A DNA stretch of 64,000 nucleotides from Streptomyces broussonetiae (GCF_009796285.1 NZ_CP047020.1:372001-436000); one strand, 5' to 3'; positions 1 to 10,229 are shown, numbered from the stretch's first letter. Notes: generated from the letters alone by a model not told the origin. Numbers and translations are program-made.

Positions 1-163
1 GAACTCTTCGGCGTCGAACTCATCCCCCGGCAGCAGTACCCGGCAGCCCTCTCCCTCCGGGATGGCAGCCAGGGGTTTCAGCCCCTTCGAGCTCGTAACA
101 CGATCTTGTTGAAGTGGCCCGGTTGGGCGTGACCGATGTGACGATTCGGCCGTTCGGGAGGGT

Positions 164-992
164 GTGAGTACCCGGCCGTGGATCGTGGACGACGACTTGT
201 GGGCGCTGATCGAGCCGCTGCTGCCGCCCTGGCCCGAGAAGTCGCCGGGCCCGCGCGGTGGCAGACCGGCGGTGTCTGCAGGGCATTCTGTACGTGCTCT
301 ACAACGACATAGCCTGACAACTCCTGCCCCGGAGCTGGGGTTCGGCTCCGGACAGACCTGCTGGCGGCGCCTGGACCGCTGGCGGCAGGCCGGGGTCTTC
401 GACCAGCTGCACCGCATCCTGCTCGCCGAACTCAACGCGGCCGGCGAACTCGACTGGCCCCGCGCCTGCGTGGACGGCTCCCACATCCGAGCGAAAAAGG
501 GGGAGCCAACCCCGGTCCGTCGCCGGTCGACCGGCGGAAAACGGGCAGCAAACACCATCTGATCTGCGACGGACGCGGCACCCCGCTCAAAGTCATCACC
601 ACTGCGGCCAACGTCAATGACGTCACCCAGACCCTCACTCTCGTCGATGGCATCCCGCCCGTGGCCGGACGGCCCGGCCGCCCGCGCCGCCGCCCCGACT
701 CACTTCTCGGCGACAAGGGCTACGACTCCACCGGCGCGAGCTGCGCAAGCGCCGGATTCTGCCGGTCATCTCCCGCAAGGGCGCCCCGAACATCAAGGGC
801 CTCGGCAAACTCCGCTACGTCGTCGAGCAGACCTTCGCCCTGCTCCACCAGTTCAAGCGCCTCGCCGTCCGCTGGGAACGCCGAACCGAACTCCACGATG
901 CCTTCGTCTCGTTGGCCTGTAGCCTCATCTGCTGGAGACGCCTCAAGGAGGTCCGCAGCAGATCAGAAGGGCAGCGGCTCGGAGCTGAGTGA
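164..992 (+). pseudogene. IS5-family transposase, frameshifted (copy 1)
   Basis: A DDE transposase of the IS5 family, normally made from two overlapping frames by a -1 shift at an A-rich slippery site (near 493-502). Compared with copy 2 (33893-34731), a 2-base loss near 257 and a 1-base loss near 315 scramble about 20 residues and then restore the frame. A 7-base loss near 730 shifts the frame again after GDKGYDS. The C-terminal part (VVEQTFALLHQFKRLAVRWERR) is readable only in a third frame. It is unlikely to make active transposase. Confidence 0.8.
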
Positions 993-1724
993 CTCGGTGT
1001 ACCCCAGGGACCACCGCTCAGGAACGGCGGCGCAGATCGCATCCAGATCGGCGCGGGTCCGGCCCCGGACGTGAAGCCAGCTGTGGACGCCCAGGCCATC
1101 TTGGCGCAGCAGCTTGCCCGGGGCAGAGAACCAACGCACGGGGAATTCCTCCCGCCCCGTCCACATTGGACGGTCCGGCAGTTGGACCCGCTGGAAGTGT
1201 TCGGGCACCGCACCAAGCAGGTCCGCGGGCAGCTCGCACGCGTTGTACAGCCGGCCTCCGCCGCCGAACAGCGCCTCGCTCAGGACGAGTTCGACGCAGG
1301 ACAAGGACACCCGGTCCAAGAACGGCCCCCAGCCGTGCCGCGCCTGAACGAGCACCGGAGGATCGTCCCGGTCAAGGTCGGTAAGGCGCACCCCCCAGAA
1401 GGCACAGCCCTGGTTCTCACTGCGGAAGACGAGGACGCCGCCGCACTCGTCATGCACGAACACCTCGTGAGGCGGCAGCAGCGGCTCCTGGTTGGCGACC
1501 AGGTCGGGCCGGCTACCCACGAGCGTATAGAACTCGTGCAGCGCAGTCGGCAGGGAGCAGCCGAGCATCGCCTCCGCCTGCGCCAGCTCCGCCCTGGGCG
1601 TGCCGTCATCCTCGGCCAGCGCATCGCCCCAAGCGGCAGCAAAGCTGCGGATAAATGTCCAGGCCCGCTCCCGATCGGAAATGCCGCCATCCAGGGCGCG
1701 GGCCACGTCGAAGCTGCCACTCAT
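963..1724 (-). CDS. SUKH (SMI1/KNR4-like) passenger protein, copy 1
   Basis: A 253-residue protein with SUKH-type motifs: LPTALHEFYTLVGSRPDL, then GGVLVFRSENQGCAFWGV, then DDPPVLVQ. SUKH proteins are often immunity proteins against contact or polymorphic toxins; others are stand-alone with unknown roles. It lies tail-to-tail with the transposase and overlaps its 3-prime end by about 30 bases. A close copy is at 34702-35463 in the same position of the same element. The start was chosen because both copies share this ATG and diverge in annotation only upstream. The target toxin, if any, is not visible. Confidence 0.75.
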   Translation of the reverse strand: MSGSFDVARALDGGISDRERAWTFIRSFAAAWGDALAEDDGTPRAELAQAEAMLGCSLPTALHEFYTLVGSRPDLVANQEPLLPPHEVFVHDECGGVLVFRSENQGCAFWGVRLTDLDRDDPPVLVQARHGWGPFLDRVSLSCVELVLSEALFGGGGRLYNACELPADLLGAVPEHFQRVQLPDRPMWTGREEFPVRWFSAPGKLLRQDGLGVHSWLHVRGRTRADLDAICAAVPERWSLGYTESLSSEPLPF

Positions 1725-1916
1725 GCCACGAAACGTATCGGAAGCCCGAGCCGCATCGCCAAGAGACCATCAGGCCGCCAGAGAGAGTCGCAACTGGGGC
1801 CCGGACCTGATCTCGCTGGCGCCGAACCCCGCCGTCACCGGCCTCGCCGCCCTGGTGCTGCGCGCCCGGCGCGGCACCGAGCCCGCCGTGCGGCGGCGGA
1901 AGCGGGCTGAACGGAA

Positions 1917-1955
1917 GCGAGGGCCGGCCAGGTGTCGCCACCGGCCGGCCCTCGC
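1917..1955 (-). terminator. Terminator hairpin after the ABC operon
   Basis: A perfect 13-bp inverted repeat (GCGAGGGCCGGCC and its complement, 13-base loop) just beyond the stop codon of the permease gene. No U-tract is visible, as is common in Streptomyces. Confidence 0.65.
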
Positions 1956-1966
1956 GCCCGGCTGAC

Positions 1967-3355
1967 TCAGTGACCGGAGATCAGGTCGACGTTGCCGTCG
2001 AACTGCCACAGCGGATTGGGCGTCGGCTTGCCGCCGTTGATGATCAGGAAGTACCCGTTCACCTGCACCGGTCCGTCCCCGTCGGCGATGTAGCGCCCGG
2101 TCGGGGTGACATCGACCTGGTAGATGGCCTGGGCGGTAACGTGGTAACCGGGGACGTTCCAGGAGACCGTGCAGCGCCAGTCGTTTCCCGGCCCTGCCTG
2201 CGCCCCGAGCCCCTCGCTCTTGTCGCAGGCCGCTGTGGTCTGCAGTTGCGCTGCGGCGACCGCCGGCTGGCGCATCTGTGCTTGCTGGAACGGGTAGAGG
2301 TGGGCGAACACCGTGGCTACCGACCGTTGCACCTTGTCCTGGGTGATGCCAGAACCGCTCGCCCCGGTCCCGACGGCGACGAGACCGACCGTCGCGGCCA
2401 GCACGCCCGCCAGCGGGAGGGCACCCAAAGTCAGCGCCCTGCGTCCGGCGCCGTCGTTGTTGACGTTGGTGAAGTCCCGGCGGAGGAACAACAGACAGGC
2501 CAGTGCCGTCGCCACGACCGCCCACACCAGGCTGACCCCGATGCCGATCAGCAACGGCCCCAGCTGCTGGGGATCGGTGAACAGGCCGTTCCAGGAGATG
2601 AAGGCGTAGCCGGGCAGTGCCAGGCGCACCGGGACCGGCAGCGGCAGCATCTGCGCCGTCTGCATCCCGAGGGCGGCGATCACGGGCAGCAGCAGGCCCA
2701 TCGGGGATCGGCCCAGGGCCACCGACCCGAGCAGCCCGATGGCGGCCAGGGCAAGCGTCGGCGCCAGCACGCAGACCCACGCCAACAGGACCTTACCGGC
2801 CGCGTCCCCGCCGGTGAGCAGGTGGCCGTCCGGGCCGACCAGCGGCTGGTTCCCCTCCGCGAGCAGTCCGCCGAGCACGCTGGAGACGGCCAAGCCGGCT
2901 ACCAGCAGTCCGATCACGGTGACGCTGGTGATCGCCTTGGCCGCGAAGATCCGCCGATGCGAGCGGACGGCGATGATCAGGTGGCGCCAGGTGCCCAGCC
3001 GATCCTCGGAGGCGAAGACGTCGCCGGCGACCACGGACGTGATCAGCGGCAGGGCCCATGTGCCGGCGACGCCGAGCACCACCAACGATCCGGCCCAGCC
3101 GGTGGCGTGCATCCACCGGCCGAAGAGGGTATCGGACGGCAGGGTGCTCTGCTGGTCGATCGCGAACACCAGCAGGACCGGACCGAGCCAGCACAGCAGC
3201 ACCAGCAGGCGCACCCGCCAGGCAGAGAACTGCTTGACCAGCTCCATCCGCAGGATCCGGACCACCGGGACCGGGCGTCTGCCGGCCGTCCCGGGCTCTA
3301 GCCCTCCCCCGGACCCCGCTCCGGCGGCGGGGGCGTCGGTGAGAGTCGTGGTCAT
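1967..3355 (-). CDS. ABC transporter permease
   Basis: A 462-residue membrane protein. After a short cytoplasmic start come several hydrophobic segments: about 48-66, 90-115, 145-165, 190-215, 220-240, 275-295 and 315-335. The C-terminal ~120 residues are hydrophilic and probably extracytoplasmic. The pattern fits ABC-2 type permeases that work with a single ATPase to export small molecules or peptides. Its start overlaps the stop of the ATPase gene by 4 bases, so the two are translationally coupled. Substrate unknown. Confidence 0.85.
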   Translation of the reverse strand: MTTTLTDAPAAGAGSGGGLEPGTAGRRPVPVVRILRMELVKQFSAWRVRLLVLLCWLGPVLLVFAIDQQSTLPSDTLFGRWMHATGWAGSLVVLGVAGTWALPLITSVVAGDVFASEDRLGTWRHLIIAVRSHRRIFAAKAITSVTVIGLLVAGLAVSSVLGGLLAEGNQPLVGPDGHLLTGGDAAGKVLLAWVCVLAPTLALAAIGLLGSVALGRSPMGLLLPVIAALGMQTAQMLPLPVPVRLALPGYAFISWNGLFTDPQQLGPLLIGIGVSLVWAVVATALACLLFLRRDFTNVNNDGAGRRALTLGALPLAGVLAATVGLVAVGTGASGSGITQDKVQRSVATVFAHLYPFQQAQMRQPAVAAAQLQTTAACDKSEGLGAQAGPGNDWRCTVSWNVPGYHVTAQAIYQVDVTPTGRYIADGDGPVQVNGYFLIINGGKPTPNPLWQFDGNVDLISGH

Positions 3356-4314
3356 TGGTCGGCCTCCTGCCCGATGATGGCGAGCTGGTCCGTCAGGGAG
3401 AGAAAGGCTGCTTCCAACGGCGAGACAACGGGAGCGAGTTCGCGCACGGGGATATTCGCGCCCACGATCCGCGCCACGAGTTCGTCCAGAGCAGCCGCCC
3501 GCGCGCGTACGACGATCACGTCGTTGTCCGGTCGCGCCGCGGCGTCGGAGTCCTCGACGACGCGAACGCCGGGCGTTCCGGCCGCGACAGCGTGCGCGGC
3601 GGACGGATCCAGGGCGCGCAGCCGGTAGTCGAGTTCGTGTTTCTCATCGGTGAGCTTCTTCAACGGGCCGGAGAACAGCACACGCCCCTTGGCCAGGATG
3701 GTGACCTCGGAACACAGCGCCTCCAGATCGTCCATCCGATGGCTGGACAGGACGACCGTGACGCCCTCGGCCGCGAGCCGGCGCAGGACCGTGTGCACCT
3801 TCCTCTTGCCCGCCGGGTCCAGGCCGTTGGACGGCTCGTCGAGCACCAGCAGACGCGGTTTGGTCAGCAACGCCGCGGCCAGTCCCAGCCGTTGGCGCAT
3901 GCCCAGGGAGAAGCCGCGGACCTTCTGATCGGCGGCCTCGGTGAGTCCGACCTGCTCCAGAGCCTCGCCGACATCACCGGCGAGTGCGTCGTCGGGCTGC
4001 AGCCAGACCAGCGTCGCGAGGTTCTGCTTCGCGGTGAGAGTGGGGTAGAGGCCGGGTCCGTCGACGAACCCGGAGACACCGTCAGGCGCCGGCAGCCCAC
4101 GGCCCACTGAAGCGCCGAGGATCTCCAGATCCCCCTTGTCGGCGACGGCCAGGCCCAGCATCAGGCCCAGCAGCGTGGTCTTTCCGGCACCGTTCGGGCC
4201 GACCAGGCCGTGGATCTGACCCTGCGCGACGCTTACATCGACATGGTCGAGCGCGACGACGTCGCCGAAGACCTTGGTGATGCCGTGGCCCCTCACTGCG
4301 ATGGTCGTGTCCAT
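3352..4314 (-). CDS. ABC transporter ATP-binding protein
   Basis: A 320-residue ATPase. Visible motifs in order: Walker A GPNGAGKTT, signature FSLGMRQR, Walker B LLVLDEP, and switch histidine in SSHRMDD. The last ~100 residues form an accessory domain typical of the CcmA/antibiotic-exporter ATPases. It is the first gene of a two-gene operon with the permease. The arrangement resembles drug or bacteriocin self-resistance exporters, but no biosynthetic gene is next to it. Confidence 0.9.
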   Translation of the reverse strand: MDTTIAVRGHGITKVFGDVVALDHVDVSVAQGQIHGLVGPNGAGKTTLLGLMLGLAVADKGDLEILGASVGRGLPAPDGVSGFVDGPGLYPTLTAKQNLATLVWLQPDDALAGDVGEALEQVGLTEAADQKVRGFSLGMRQRLGLAAALLTKPRLLVLDEPSNGLDPAGKRKVHTVLRRLAAEGVTVVLSSHRMDDLEALCSEVTILAKGRVLFSGPLKKLTDEKHELDYRLRALDPSAAHAVAAGTPGVRVVEDSDAAARPDNDVIVVRARAAALDELVARIVGANIPVRELAPVVSPLEAAFLSLTDQLAIIGQEADQ

Positions 4315-4343
4315 CCGTTCCTTCCTCAGCTGGCGAGCAGGTG

Positions 4344-4372
4344 GGCCCCCGTCCCGCTGGGGGACGGGGGCC
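4344..4372 (-). terminator. Terminator hairpin after the phosphoesterase gene
   Basis: A 12-bp inverted repeat (GGCCCCCGTCCC and its complement, 5-base loop) 20 bases after the stop of the phosphoesterase gene. It lies between that gene and the ABC operon, so the two are probably separate transcripts. Confidence 0.7.
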
Positions 4373-4391
4373 GGTTACCGAGTGGCGCTGG

Positions 4392-7133
4392 TCACTGCAC
4401 GTTGATCGTGGTGTCGTCGAGCACGAAGGAGGTCTGGTACTCGTAGTCCTCCGCGCCGGTGAACTTGAGCGTGACTGTCTGGCCCGCGTAGGGAGAGAGG
4501 TCGAAGGTGTGCTGCGCGTATCCGGTGATGCGGTCGAGGTTGGAGTAGGTGTGCAGGGTGCCCAGCACCGTGCCGGAGCTGTTCAGCACCTGCACCTTGA
4601 GCGTGTCGTAGGCGGTCGTGATCGAGGTCTCCGCCGTGTCCACGTGGAGCCAGAAGCTCAGCTGCTCCGAGGTGCAGCCCTTCGGCAGGGTCACCGTCTG
4701 CGACACGGTGTCGGTGTGGGTGGTCCCGTAGCCGTCCAACCACGCGTCCCAGCTGCCGGAGTGCGGCGGCTCGGAGGAGGAGTTATTGATCACGCCGGAG
4801 GACGCGGTCCACGGAGCGGGGTTGGAGCTGCCGTTCTCGAAGCCGGGGTTGCCCAGCAGCTGCTTCGCCTGGCAGCCGGTGCTTCCGGTGGGGGTGGCGG
4901 ACGCCTCATTGCTCTGTGCCCCCTCGCCCACGCCGTTCACCGCGGTGACCCTGTAGTAGTAGGTCTGCCCCGTGGTGAGCCCGGTGTCCGTGCACGAGGT
5001 CACCGCGCCCAGTCCGCTGCAGCCGCCGCTGGTCAACAGCGACTCGCCGCCGCTGGAGGTGCCTCGGTAGACCTTGTACGAGGTGATGTTCTCGCCGCCT
5101 GTGCTGGCCGGTGGCGTCCAGCTCAGCGCGACCTGCCCGGTTCCGGCTGTCGCCGTCAGGCCGGTGGGCGCGCCCGGTACTGTCGCGGCGATCGGCGAGG
5201 CTGTGACGGTCACCGTCGAGGACGCGGAGTTCGCCGGCGAGGCGCTGTCGGTGACGGTCAGCGTCGCGGTGTAGCTACCCGCGGTGCTGTAGGTGTGACT
5301 CGGGTTCTGCGACGTGCTGGTCGACCCGTCACCGAAGTTCCAGCTGTAGCTGTACGCCGGGGTGCCACCGGTGCCGGTGCCGGTGAAGGCGACGTTCAGT
5401 GGCACCTGGCCGGAGGTCGGGGTGGCCGAGGCGCTTGCGGCCAGCGGGTTGCCGACGGCGCTGACCGTGGTCGTCACCTGCGAGGTCGCGGTGCTGGCGG
5501 GCGAGGCGCTGTCGGTGACGGTCAGCGTCGCGGTGTAGGTACCCGCGGTGCTGTAGGTGTGACTCGGGTTCTGCGACGTGCTGGTCGACCCGTCGCCGAA
5601 GTTCCAGCTGTACGTGTACGGGGCCGTGCCGCCGGTCGCCGAGCCGGTGAAGTTCTCCGTCAGCGGCGCGTTGCCGGTGGTCGGCGAGCCCTTGGCGCTC
5701 GCGGACAGGGGGGTCGCGCCCTGGACCCAGAAGTCCTCCAGCGGGTCGCCGAGCGCGGCCTGGTCCGCGGTCGTCATCGGGAAGGTGGACGAGCCCAGGT
5801 TGTTGTTCGGGTCGATGACGCCGGAGTGCACGTTCTCCATCGTGCGCTCCATGGCCGCCAGCACGTTGGCCGTCGTGTACGCCACGTGCGAGACGTAGTG
5901 CTGCTTGACGTAGGCCGGGTTCCCGATGACGAGCAGCGGCACGCGGTAGGTGTTGCTGACGTGGTCCGGGCCGTTGCTGCCGTTCTGGGTGTCGTCCTCG
6001 GTGACGACGATCAGCGTGTTGTTCTTGTACGTCGGGTTGCTCATGATGGAGCTGACGATGTTGTTCGTCGCGGTGTCGTTGCCGGCGATGTCCTGGTAGG
6101 TGCCGGGGTGGTCGTTGAACAGCTCGACGTAGTTGTAGGCCGGCATCCCGTACTGGTTGACGAAGTTGAGGTAGTCGCCGGAGACGGTGCTGTCGGGGAT
6201 GCTCTGGTTGTTGCAGGTGTACTCGTTGGTGTGCAGCTCTTCGGGGATGGTCGTGCCCGGACGGTTGGGCGGCAGGACCTCGATCTTGCCGTCGGCCGGG
6301 TTCTTCCAGTAGCCGCTGCCACTGTTAAGCATCCAGTAGATGTCACCGTTCACGATCATCGAGTACGGGCTGGTGCCACTGCTGGTGCCGGACGGAGCGG
6401 TGCAGGCGCTGGTGCCCTCGTCCGTGGGGCCCTGGTCGCTCTGCAGGAACCGGTCGAACTGGGTGCCGTTCGACGGGTAGGACTGCTGCTGGCTGCTGGA
6501 CGAGGACTGCCCCGAGAACAGGAACCAGTGGTTGGGGCCGGACGGCGGCTGGACGCCGGTGCTGTACGAGTCGGACAGCGAGTAGGTCTTGGCCAGCTGG
6601 TGCAGGTCCGGAACGGAGCTCATGTGGTTGGTGCTCTCCACCTGGCCGTTGCAGCCGGCGGCGATCGTTGTCGCGCAGTCGCCGAGGTAGTCGTCGAAAG
6701 TGTGGTTCTCGCGATAGATGATCACGAAGTGCTGGAACGGCGGGAAGTACGGCGCCAGCGGGTTCACCGCCGCTGCGGGCTTCCCTATGATCGTCTGATG
6801 GCCGCCGACCCTCTGCACGACGCTCTTGTCGGTGATCTTGAAGTTCTTGGGCTGCGGGAACTTCGCGAACTCCACGCCGGGCGCGGCGAACTTCGCGCCG
6901 GAGCAGTCGAAGTCGTCCGGCTTGTACGTCATCGGACGCTTGCCGAGCGGCAGGTTCTTGGCGTTCGGGGGGGTCGTCGCCGGGTTGTACCCCTTCAGCG
7001 TGCACGAGCCGACGCCCGACGCAGAGTGGGCGGCGTCAGCGATCCCGACGCCGTGAGCCACGCTCTCCACCCCGCCGAACAGCAGGGCAAGGCTGGCGAC
7101 ACCGGGCAGCAGTAACTTCTTCGATCTCTTCAT
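4392..7133 (-). CDS. Secreted phosphoesterase with PKD and fibronectin III domains
   Basis: About 913 residues. The N-terminus is a signal peptide (MKRSKK, a hydrophobic stretch, then [12 protein letters not shown]). The next ~450 residues match the acid phosphatase/phospholipase C-like phosphoesterase family, with the nucleophile region [11 protein letters not shown] and [10 protein letters not shown]. Then come two nearly identical PKD repeats ([18 protein letters not shown] occurs twice), one fibronectin type III domain ([18 protein letters not shown]) and a C-terminal beta-rich domain likely to bind a surface or glycan. I chose the ATG at 7133 rather than an upstream one because GGGAG lies 6 bases before it. 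It probably releases phosphate from organic phosphates outside the cell. No PHO box was found. Confidence 0.88.
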   Translation of the reverse strand: MKRSKKLLLPGVASLALLFGGVESVAHGVGIADAAHSASGVGSCTLKGYNPATTPPNAKNLPLGKRPMTYKPDDFDCSGAKFAAPGVEFAKFPQPKNFKITDKSVVQRVGGHQTIIGKPAAAVNPLAPYFPPFQHFVIIYRENHTFDDYLGDCATTIAAGCNGQVESTNHMSSVPDLHQLAKTYSLSDSYSTGVQPPSGPNHWFLFSGQSSSSSQQQSYPSNGTQFDRFLQSDQGPTDEGTSACTAPSGTSSGTSPYSMIVNGDIYWMLNSGSGYWKNPADGKIEVLPPNRPGTTIPEELHTNEYTCNNQSIPDSTVSGDYLNFVNQYGMPAYNYVELFNDHPGTYQDIAGNDTATNNIVSSIMSNPTYKNNTLIVVTEDDTQNGSNGPDHVSNTYRVPLLVIGNPAYVKQHYVSHVAYTTANVLAAMERTMENVHSGVIDPNNNLGSSTFPMTTADQAALGDPLEDFWVQGATPLSASAKGSPTTGNAPLTENFTGSATGGTAPYTYSWNFGDGSTSTSQNPSHTYSTAGTYTATLTVTDSASPASTATSQVTTTVSAVGNPLAASASATPTSGQVPLNVAFTGTGTGGTPAYSYSWNFGDGSTSTSQNPSHTYSTAGSYTATLTVTDSASPANSASSTVTVTASPIAATVPGAPTGLTATAGTGQVALSWTPPASTGGENITSYKVYRGTSSGGESLLTSGGCSGLGAVTSCTDTGLTTGQTYYYRVTAVNGVGEGAQSNEASATPTGSTGCQAKQLLGNPGFENGSSNPAPWTASSGVINNSSSEPPHSGSWDAWLDGYGTTHTDTVSQTVTLPKGCTSEQLSFWLHVDTAETSITTAYDTLKVQVLNSSGTVLGTLHTYSNLDRITGYAQHTFDLSPYAGQTVTLKFTGAEDYEYQTSFVLDDTTINVQ

Positions 7134-7399
7134 TGGCACTCCCGTGTCGGAGGCGCGCGAGGGCGCGCGCATCTACGCGCGCTGAATTGAGCCATACGGG
7201 ATTGTGACGACGAGTCAGGGCCACGACAAGTCAGTCGGCATGATCCACTTTACTCGCCACGCAAGGTTTGCCAGCCGTCCCCCACGAGGCGTCCCGGCCG
7301 TCGGCGGGGAGCGGGACGAGGGGGTATCTCGTCCGGGCCCTCCACCTTGATCGTGGACACCTCGACACTGGATCTTGAATTCAGGGAGAGGAGTCCCGG

Positions 7400-7684
7400 G
7401 TGGGGACCTACAAGTACTCGGCGGAGTTCCGGGCCGACGCGGTGGCGCTGGCCCGTTCGTCGGGCCGACCCGTCTCACGCATCGCTGCCGAACTCGGCGT
7501 GAACCACGAGACGCTACGGCAGTGGATCAAGGCCGCGGAGAACGCCGAGCGTCCCGAGGCGCTCGCGAAGTCCACGAACGACGCGGAGATCGCGGCCTTG
7601 CGCAAGCAGGTCCGCGAGCTGGAGATGGAACGTGACATCCCGCGCCGGGCGGCCAAGTATTTTGCGGGCGAGACGAACTGGTGA
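7400..7684 (+). CDS. IS3-family transposase OrfA (stranded)
   Basis: A 94-residue helix-turn-helix and leucine-zipper subunit of an IS3 transposase: YSAEFRADAVALARSSGR, ELGVNHETLRQWIK, then the coiled coil LRKQVRELEMERD and the closing RRAAKYFAGETNW. It starts at GTG after GAGAGGAG. The length is normal, but the OrfB that should follow is missing and IS110 debris begins at once, so it cannot form a working transposase here. Confidence 0.8.
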   Translation: MGTYKYSAEFRADAVALARSSGRPVSRIAAELGVNHETLRQWIKAAENAERPEALAKSTNDAEIAALRKQVRELEMERDIPRRAAKYFAGETNW

Positions 7685-7884
7685 GTTCCCCGAGTCAACC
7701 TCGATGCGGCTGATGGTGCTTCACTGCCCCTGGTGCTGGAGTTGGTTTGGTGGGAGGCGGGGTCGTAGCAGGTGCCGTCGCGCCAGCAGGCCCTCATGAC
7801 GCGAAGCCAGGCTCGAGCGAGGATGCGGGTCGCATGAGGATGCCGCTTTGGGCGGGCGCGGGCGTCCTCGTAGATTCGCTTTGA
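7681..7884 (-). pseudogene. IS110-family transposase C-terminal relic
   Basis: In one minus-strand frame the translation reads KRIYEDARARPKRHPHATRILARAWLRVMRACWRDG, ending near HQTNSS. This matches the closing segment of IS110-type transposases of actinomycetes. No upstream part of the gene is present. Confidence 0.55.
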
Positions 7885-7914
7885 AGTTTCCCCGTGATCT
7901 CGGACACTCGTTCG

Positions 7915-8803
7915 TTATGCCGCGAGGGCGTGCTGGTGCCGTTGCCGGGTCTCAGCCGGGGCGAGATAGCCGAAGACCTTGTGTGTACGCAGGCGTCGGC
8001 GGTTGCAGAACGTCTCGACGAAGGCGAAGACCTCGGCGCGGGCGGTGGTCGGGTCGGGCCAGACACGAGTGCCGATCTCTACCTTGAGCAGTGTCCGGAA
8101 ACTCTCCGCAGCGGCATTGTCGAAGCATGATCCGCTGCGGCCGCAGCTCTGCAGCAGCCCCAACTCTTGGACTTTTTCTGTAAGTTGAGCCGATGTTTAC
8201 TCGCTTCCGCGATCACTGTGGATCACTCAGCCGGGCTGCAGGTTGCCCCGGCCGTAGGCCATGTCCAGGGCAGTGACTACGAGTTCGGCGCGGTGGTGGT
8301 CAGCCATGGCATAGCCGGCCGCCTCGCGGGTGGCCAGGTCCAGCCAGCAGGCGAGGTAGAGCCAGCCCTCGGCGGTGGGAAGGTAGGTGATGTCGCCGAC
8401 CAATTTGGTTCCGGGTGTATCGGCGTGGAAGTCGCGGCCGATCAGGTCCGGGGCCGGCTTCGCCTTCTTGTCCGGCCGGGTCAGTGAGCGGTGCTTGCGG
8501 CGGGTGACGCCGCGGATGTCGCGCTCGCCCATCACGCGGGCTATGCGCTTGCGGTTCACCCGCCGCCCGCGGCGGCGCAGCTCGGCGTGGATACGCGGGA
8601 CACCGTAGGTGCGGCGGGAGGCGAGGTGCAGCACGGTGATCTCGTGCGCGAGTGCGTCGTCGGCGGCCCGGCGCCTGCGGCGGGCGGCCTCGCCCTCGCG
8701 CCAGGCGTAGTAGGAGGAGCGGGCCACGTGCAGCACCCGGCACAGCAGGGTGATCGGGTAGTTCGCCTTCTCCGTATGGATGTACCGGTACGGCTCGCTC
8801 ACC
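7915..8803 (-). pseudogene. IS3-family transposase OrfB with two in-frame stops
   Basis: One reading frame runs the whole length and is broken only by a TGA and a TAA near 8184-8219, in the segment VIHSDRGS. Domain order is normal: an HTH_21-like start (YPITLLCRVLHVARSSYY), then the DDE core with D in VGDITYLP, D in HSDRG and E in AAESFRTLLKVEIG. It starts at GTG overlapping the TGA stop of the OrfA relic. Apart from the two nonsense codons it is near full length. Confidence 0.82.
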
Positions 8804-8985
8804 GGTCGTTCTCCTTCACGAAGGAGGCGGTCGCTTTTTTGAGGATCTCGATCGTCTGCTGCTGCCCGCGGTTCTCCTTGCGCAGCCGCCGCAGTTCCTC
8901 GCGCTCGGCGCTGGTCAGCTGGCCGCTCTGGCCCTCGCCCCGGTCGGCCTCGGCCTTGGCCTTGCGGTACCAACCTCACTGACAC
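8800..8985 (-). pseudogene. IS3-family OrfA, C-terminal part only
   Basis: The frame reads WYRKAKAEADRGEGQSG, then LRRLRKENRGQQQTIEILKKATASFVKEND and a stop, the standard end of IS3 OrfA. The first half of the gene is lost around 8985. The TGA stop overlaps the GTG of OrfB, the usual arrangement for frameshift coupling. Confidence 0.7.
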
Positions 8986-9057
8986 GAAACCGAGAGATCG
9001 CACTCCAACGCACCCATACCAGCGGTCTGACCACCTTGCCGACCAAAACCATCAGCT

Positions 9058-9562
9058 CTGAGCGACGCATCGCTCTGCCGGCCTCCTGCGTCACCTCGCT
9101 TCACCCGCACCGCGAGCATCAGGCACGCGAGAAGGAGAAGGCGGGCTCGGACCGGCAGGCAGCGGCCACGTCTTCACACGAACCGACGGACACCCGATCG
9201 AACCCGCCACCCTCACCCGCCACTTCAACACCTTGCTTCGACAGGCCGGGCTCCGACAGATTCGATTCCACGATCTGAGGCACTCGACCGCGACGCTCCT
9301 CCTGGAACAGGGCGTCGAACTCGTCGTCATCAAGGAACTCCTCGTGCACGCCCACGTCGGCGTCACCGCCACCGTGTACGCCCACGCCCGACTGCACCTC
9401 CAGCGCCAAGCCATCGACCTTCTCAGCAACGCCCTGCGTGACCTGTCGGAGTCCGCTTTCGAGCCCGACGACGGCGACGACCCACCGCTTTGTGCAGTCC
9501 CCGTCCGCCGACGTTGCCGTCAACTACTGCCGTCAGACCCCCGAGAGGCCCCGCCGGAATGA
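9058..9562 (+). pseudogene. Tyrosine recombinase/integrase C-terminal relic
   Basis: The C-terminal catalytic domain of a phage- or ICE-type integrase: RFHDLRHSTATLLLEQG (box II), a second His in LLVHAHVGVTATVYAHA and the Tyr nucleophile in VYAHA. The upstream part is in another frame (RRIALPASCVTSL, HREHQAREKEKAGSD); one base appears lost near 9152. The N-terminal DNA-binding domain is absent. Confidence 0.75.
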
Positions 9563-9580
9563 TTCCGGCGGGGCCTCTCG
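9542..9580. terminator. Strong bidirectional hairpin
   Basis: A perfect 19-bp inverted repeat (CGAGAGGCCCCGCCGGAAT, one base, complement) overlapping the end of the integrase relic. It is the strongest hairpin in this part of the window and should stop transcription in both directions. Confidence 0.8.
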
Positions 9581-9696
9581 TCATTTCTCAGTCGCGATCA
9601 GATTCGGGTTCAGGGTCGAGGGCCAACCGTCGACTGCTGCTCCCAATCCGAGGCGGGTACCAGCAGAGGGCCAACCACGGTGCGAGCGCCGCTGAT

Positions 9697-10110
9697 TTAG
9701 AAGATCCATCTCAGTTCTTCGCATCCATAGACAGGTTCACCGCCGGAGTCGACCCATACTTGGATCACATTTCCTGCAGCGCGAGTTACATCCCACCATT
9801 TCCAGGCACGTTGACCTGGGTCAAAGGAGTAAAGAAGGTCTTGCACCGACCATTCTTCATCTCCACGATGGAGAGAAAAACGTGCGGCTGCATCCGACCA
9901 GCGATCGATTGCCCACCGGGGGATGTCCGATTCTGGAAGTTCATCACGGCTTCCTCGAGCGCGGCCGCGGCCTCGGTGGCGGTCATACCGGTGGCGCGCC
10001 AGCGGACCGAGCGGCGGCCGACCTTCGCCCAGTCGACCGGCTGACGGGGCGTGGCCGCGCCGGGCGCCGGGACACGCAGACGGCGGGATCGGGGAACGGG
10101 GGTGCTCACA
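9697..10110 (-). pseudogene. Gene X-prime: frameshifted hypothetical protein
   Basis: The N-terminal half (GTG at 10110) reads RQPVDWAKVGRRSVRWRATG, then MTATEAAAALEEAVMNFQ. The C-terminal half is in another frame: ESDIPRWAIDRW, DDLLY-like WSVQDLLYSFDPGQRAWKWW, ending EELRWIF. The frames meet near 9945. The start resembles REPVDPAHIGRRVVRRRAKG and AGAVTAALEDARSK in the broken gene at 18740-19433, which lies downstream of tpg2. Function unknown; a small paralogous family linked to telomere genes is inferred. Confidence 0.45.
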
Positions 10111-10185
10111 CGAGCCTCCCGATCGTCGCGGCAACGGTGACGGATTTCCTGCCGCCGCGTCGTGGTTAGGCGGCCGTAGACAGGT

Positions 10186-10229
10186 GTGACTGAGCGCCTG
10201 AGTTGTCGGCTCAGCGCTTGGGTTGGCGA
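10186..10229 (+). repeat. Left terminal repeat of cassette 1
   Basis: Starts GTGACTGAGCGC and holds two tandem copies of the unit CTGAGCGC-N3-RGTTGGC (second copy CTCAGCGC). It matches the inverted right end at 13476-13519 in 37 of 44 positions counted by eye. Confidence 0.75.

Larger units (their letters stand above)
88..1783 (+). mobile_element. Decayed IS5-type element with SUKH passenger, copy 1
   Basis: This stretch aligns by eye with 33820-35523 over about 1.7 kb: the same left end (GTAACACGATCTTG), the same transposase and the same SUKH gene on the opposite strand. Homology stops near 1783. The right inverted repeat that copy 2 has near 35614 is not found here, so this copy looks right-truncated. 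The transposase is broken while the passenger gene is open. Confidence 0.7.

Noticed and set aside
4341..7115. A 924-codon open frame opposite the phosphoesterase gene
   Set aside because: It is the antisense shadow of a high-GC gene; it is rich in Val, Arg and Gly and has no domain. The minus strand has a signal peptide and clear motifs.
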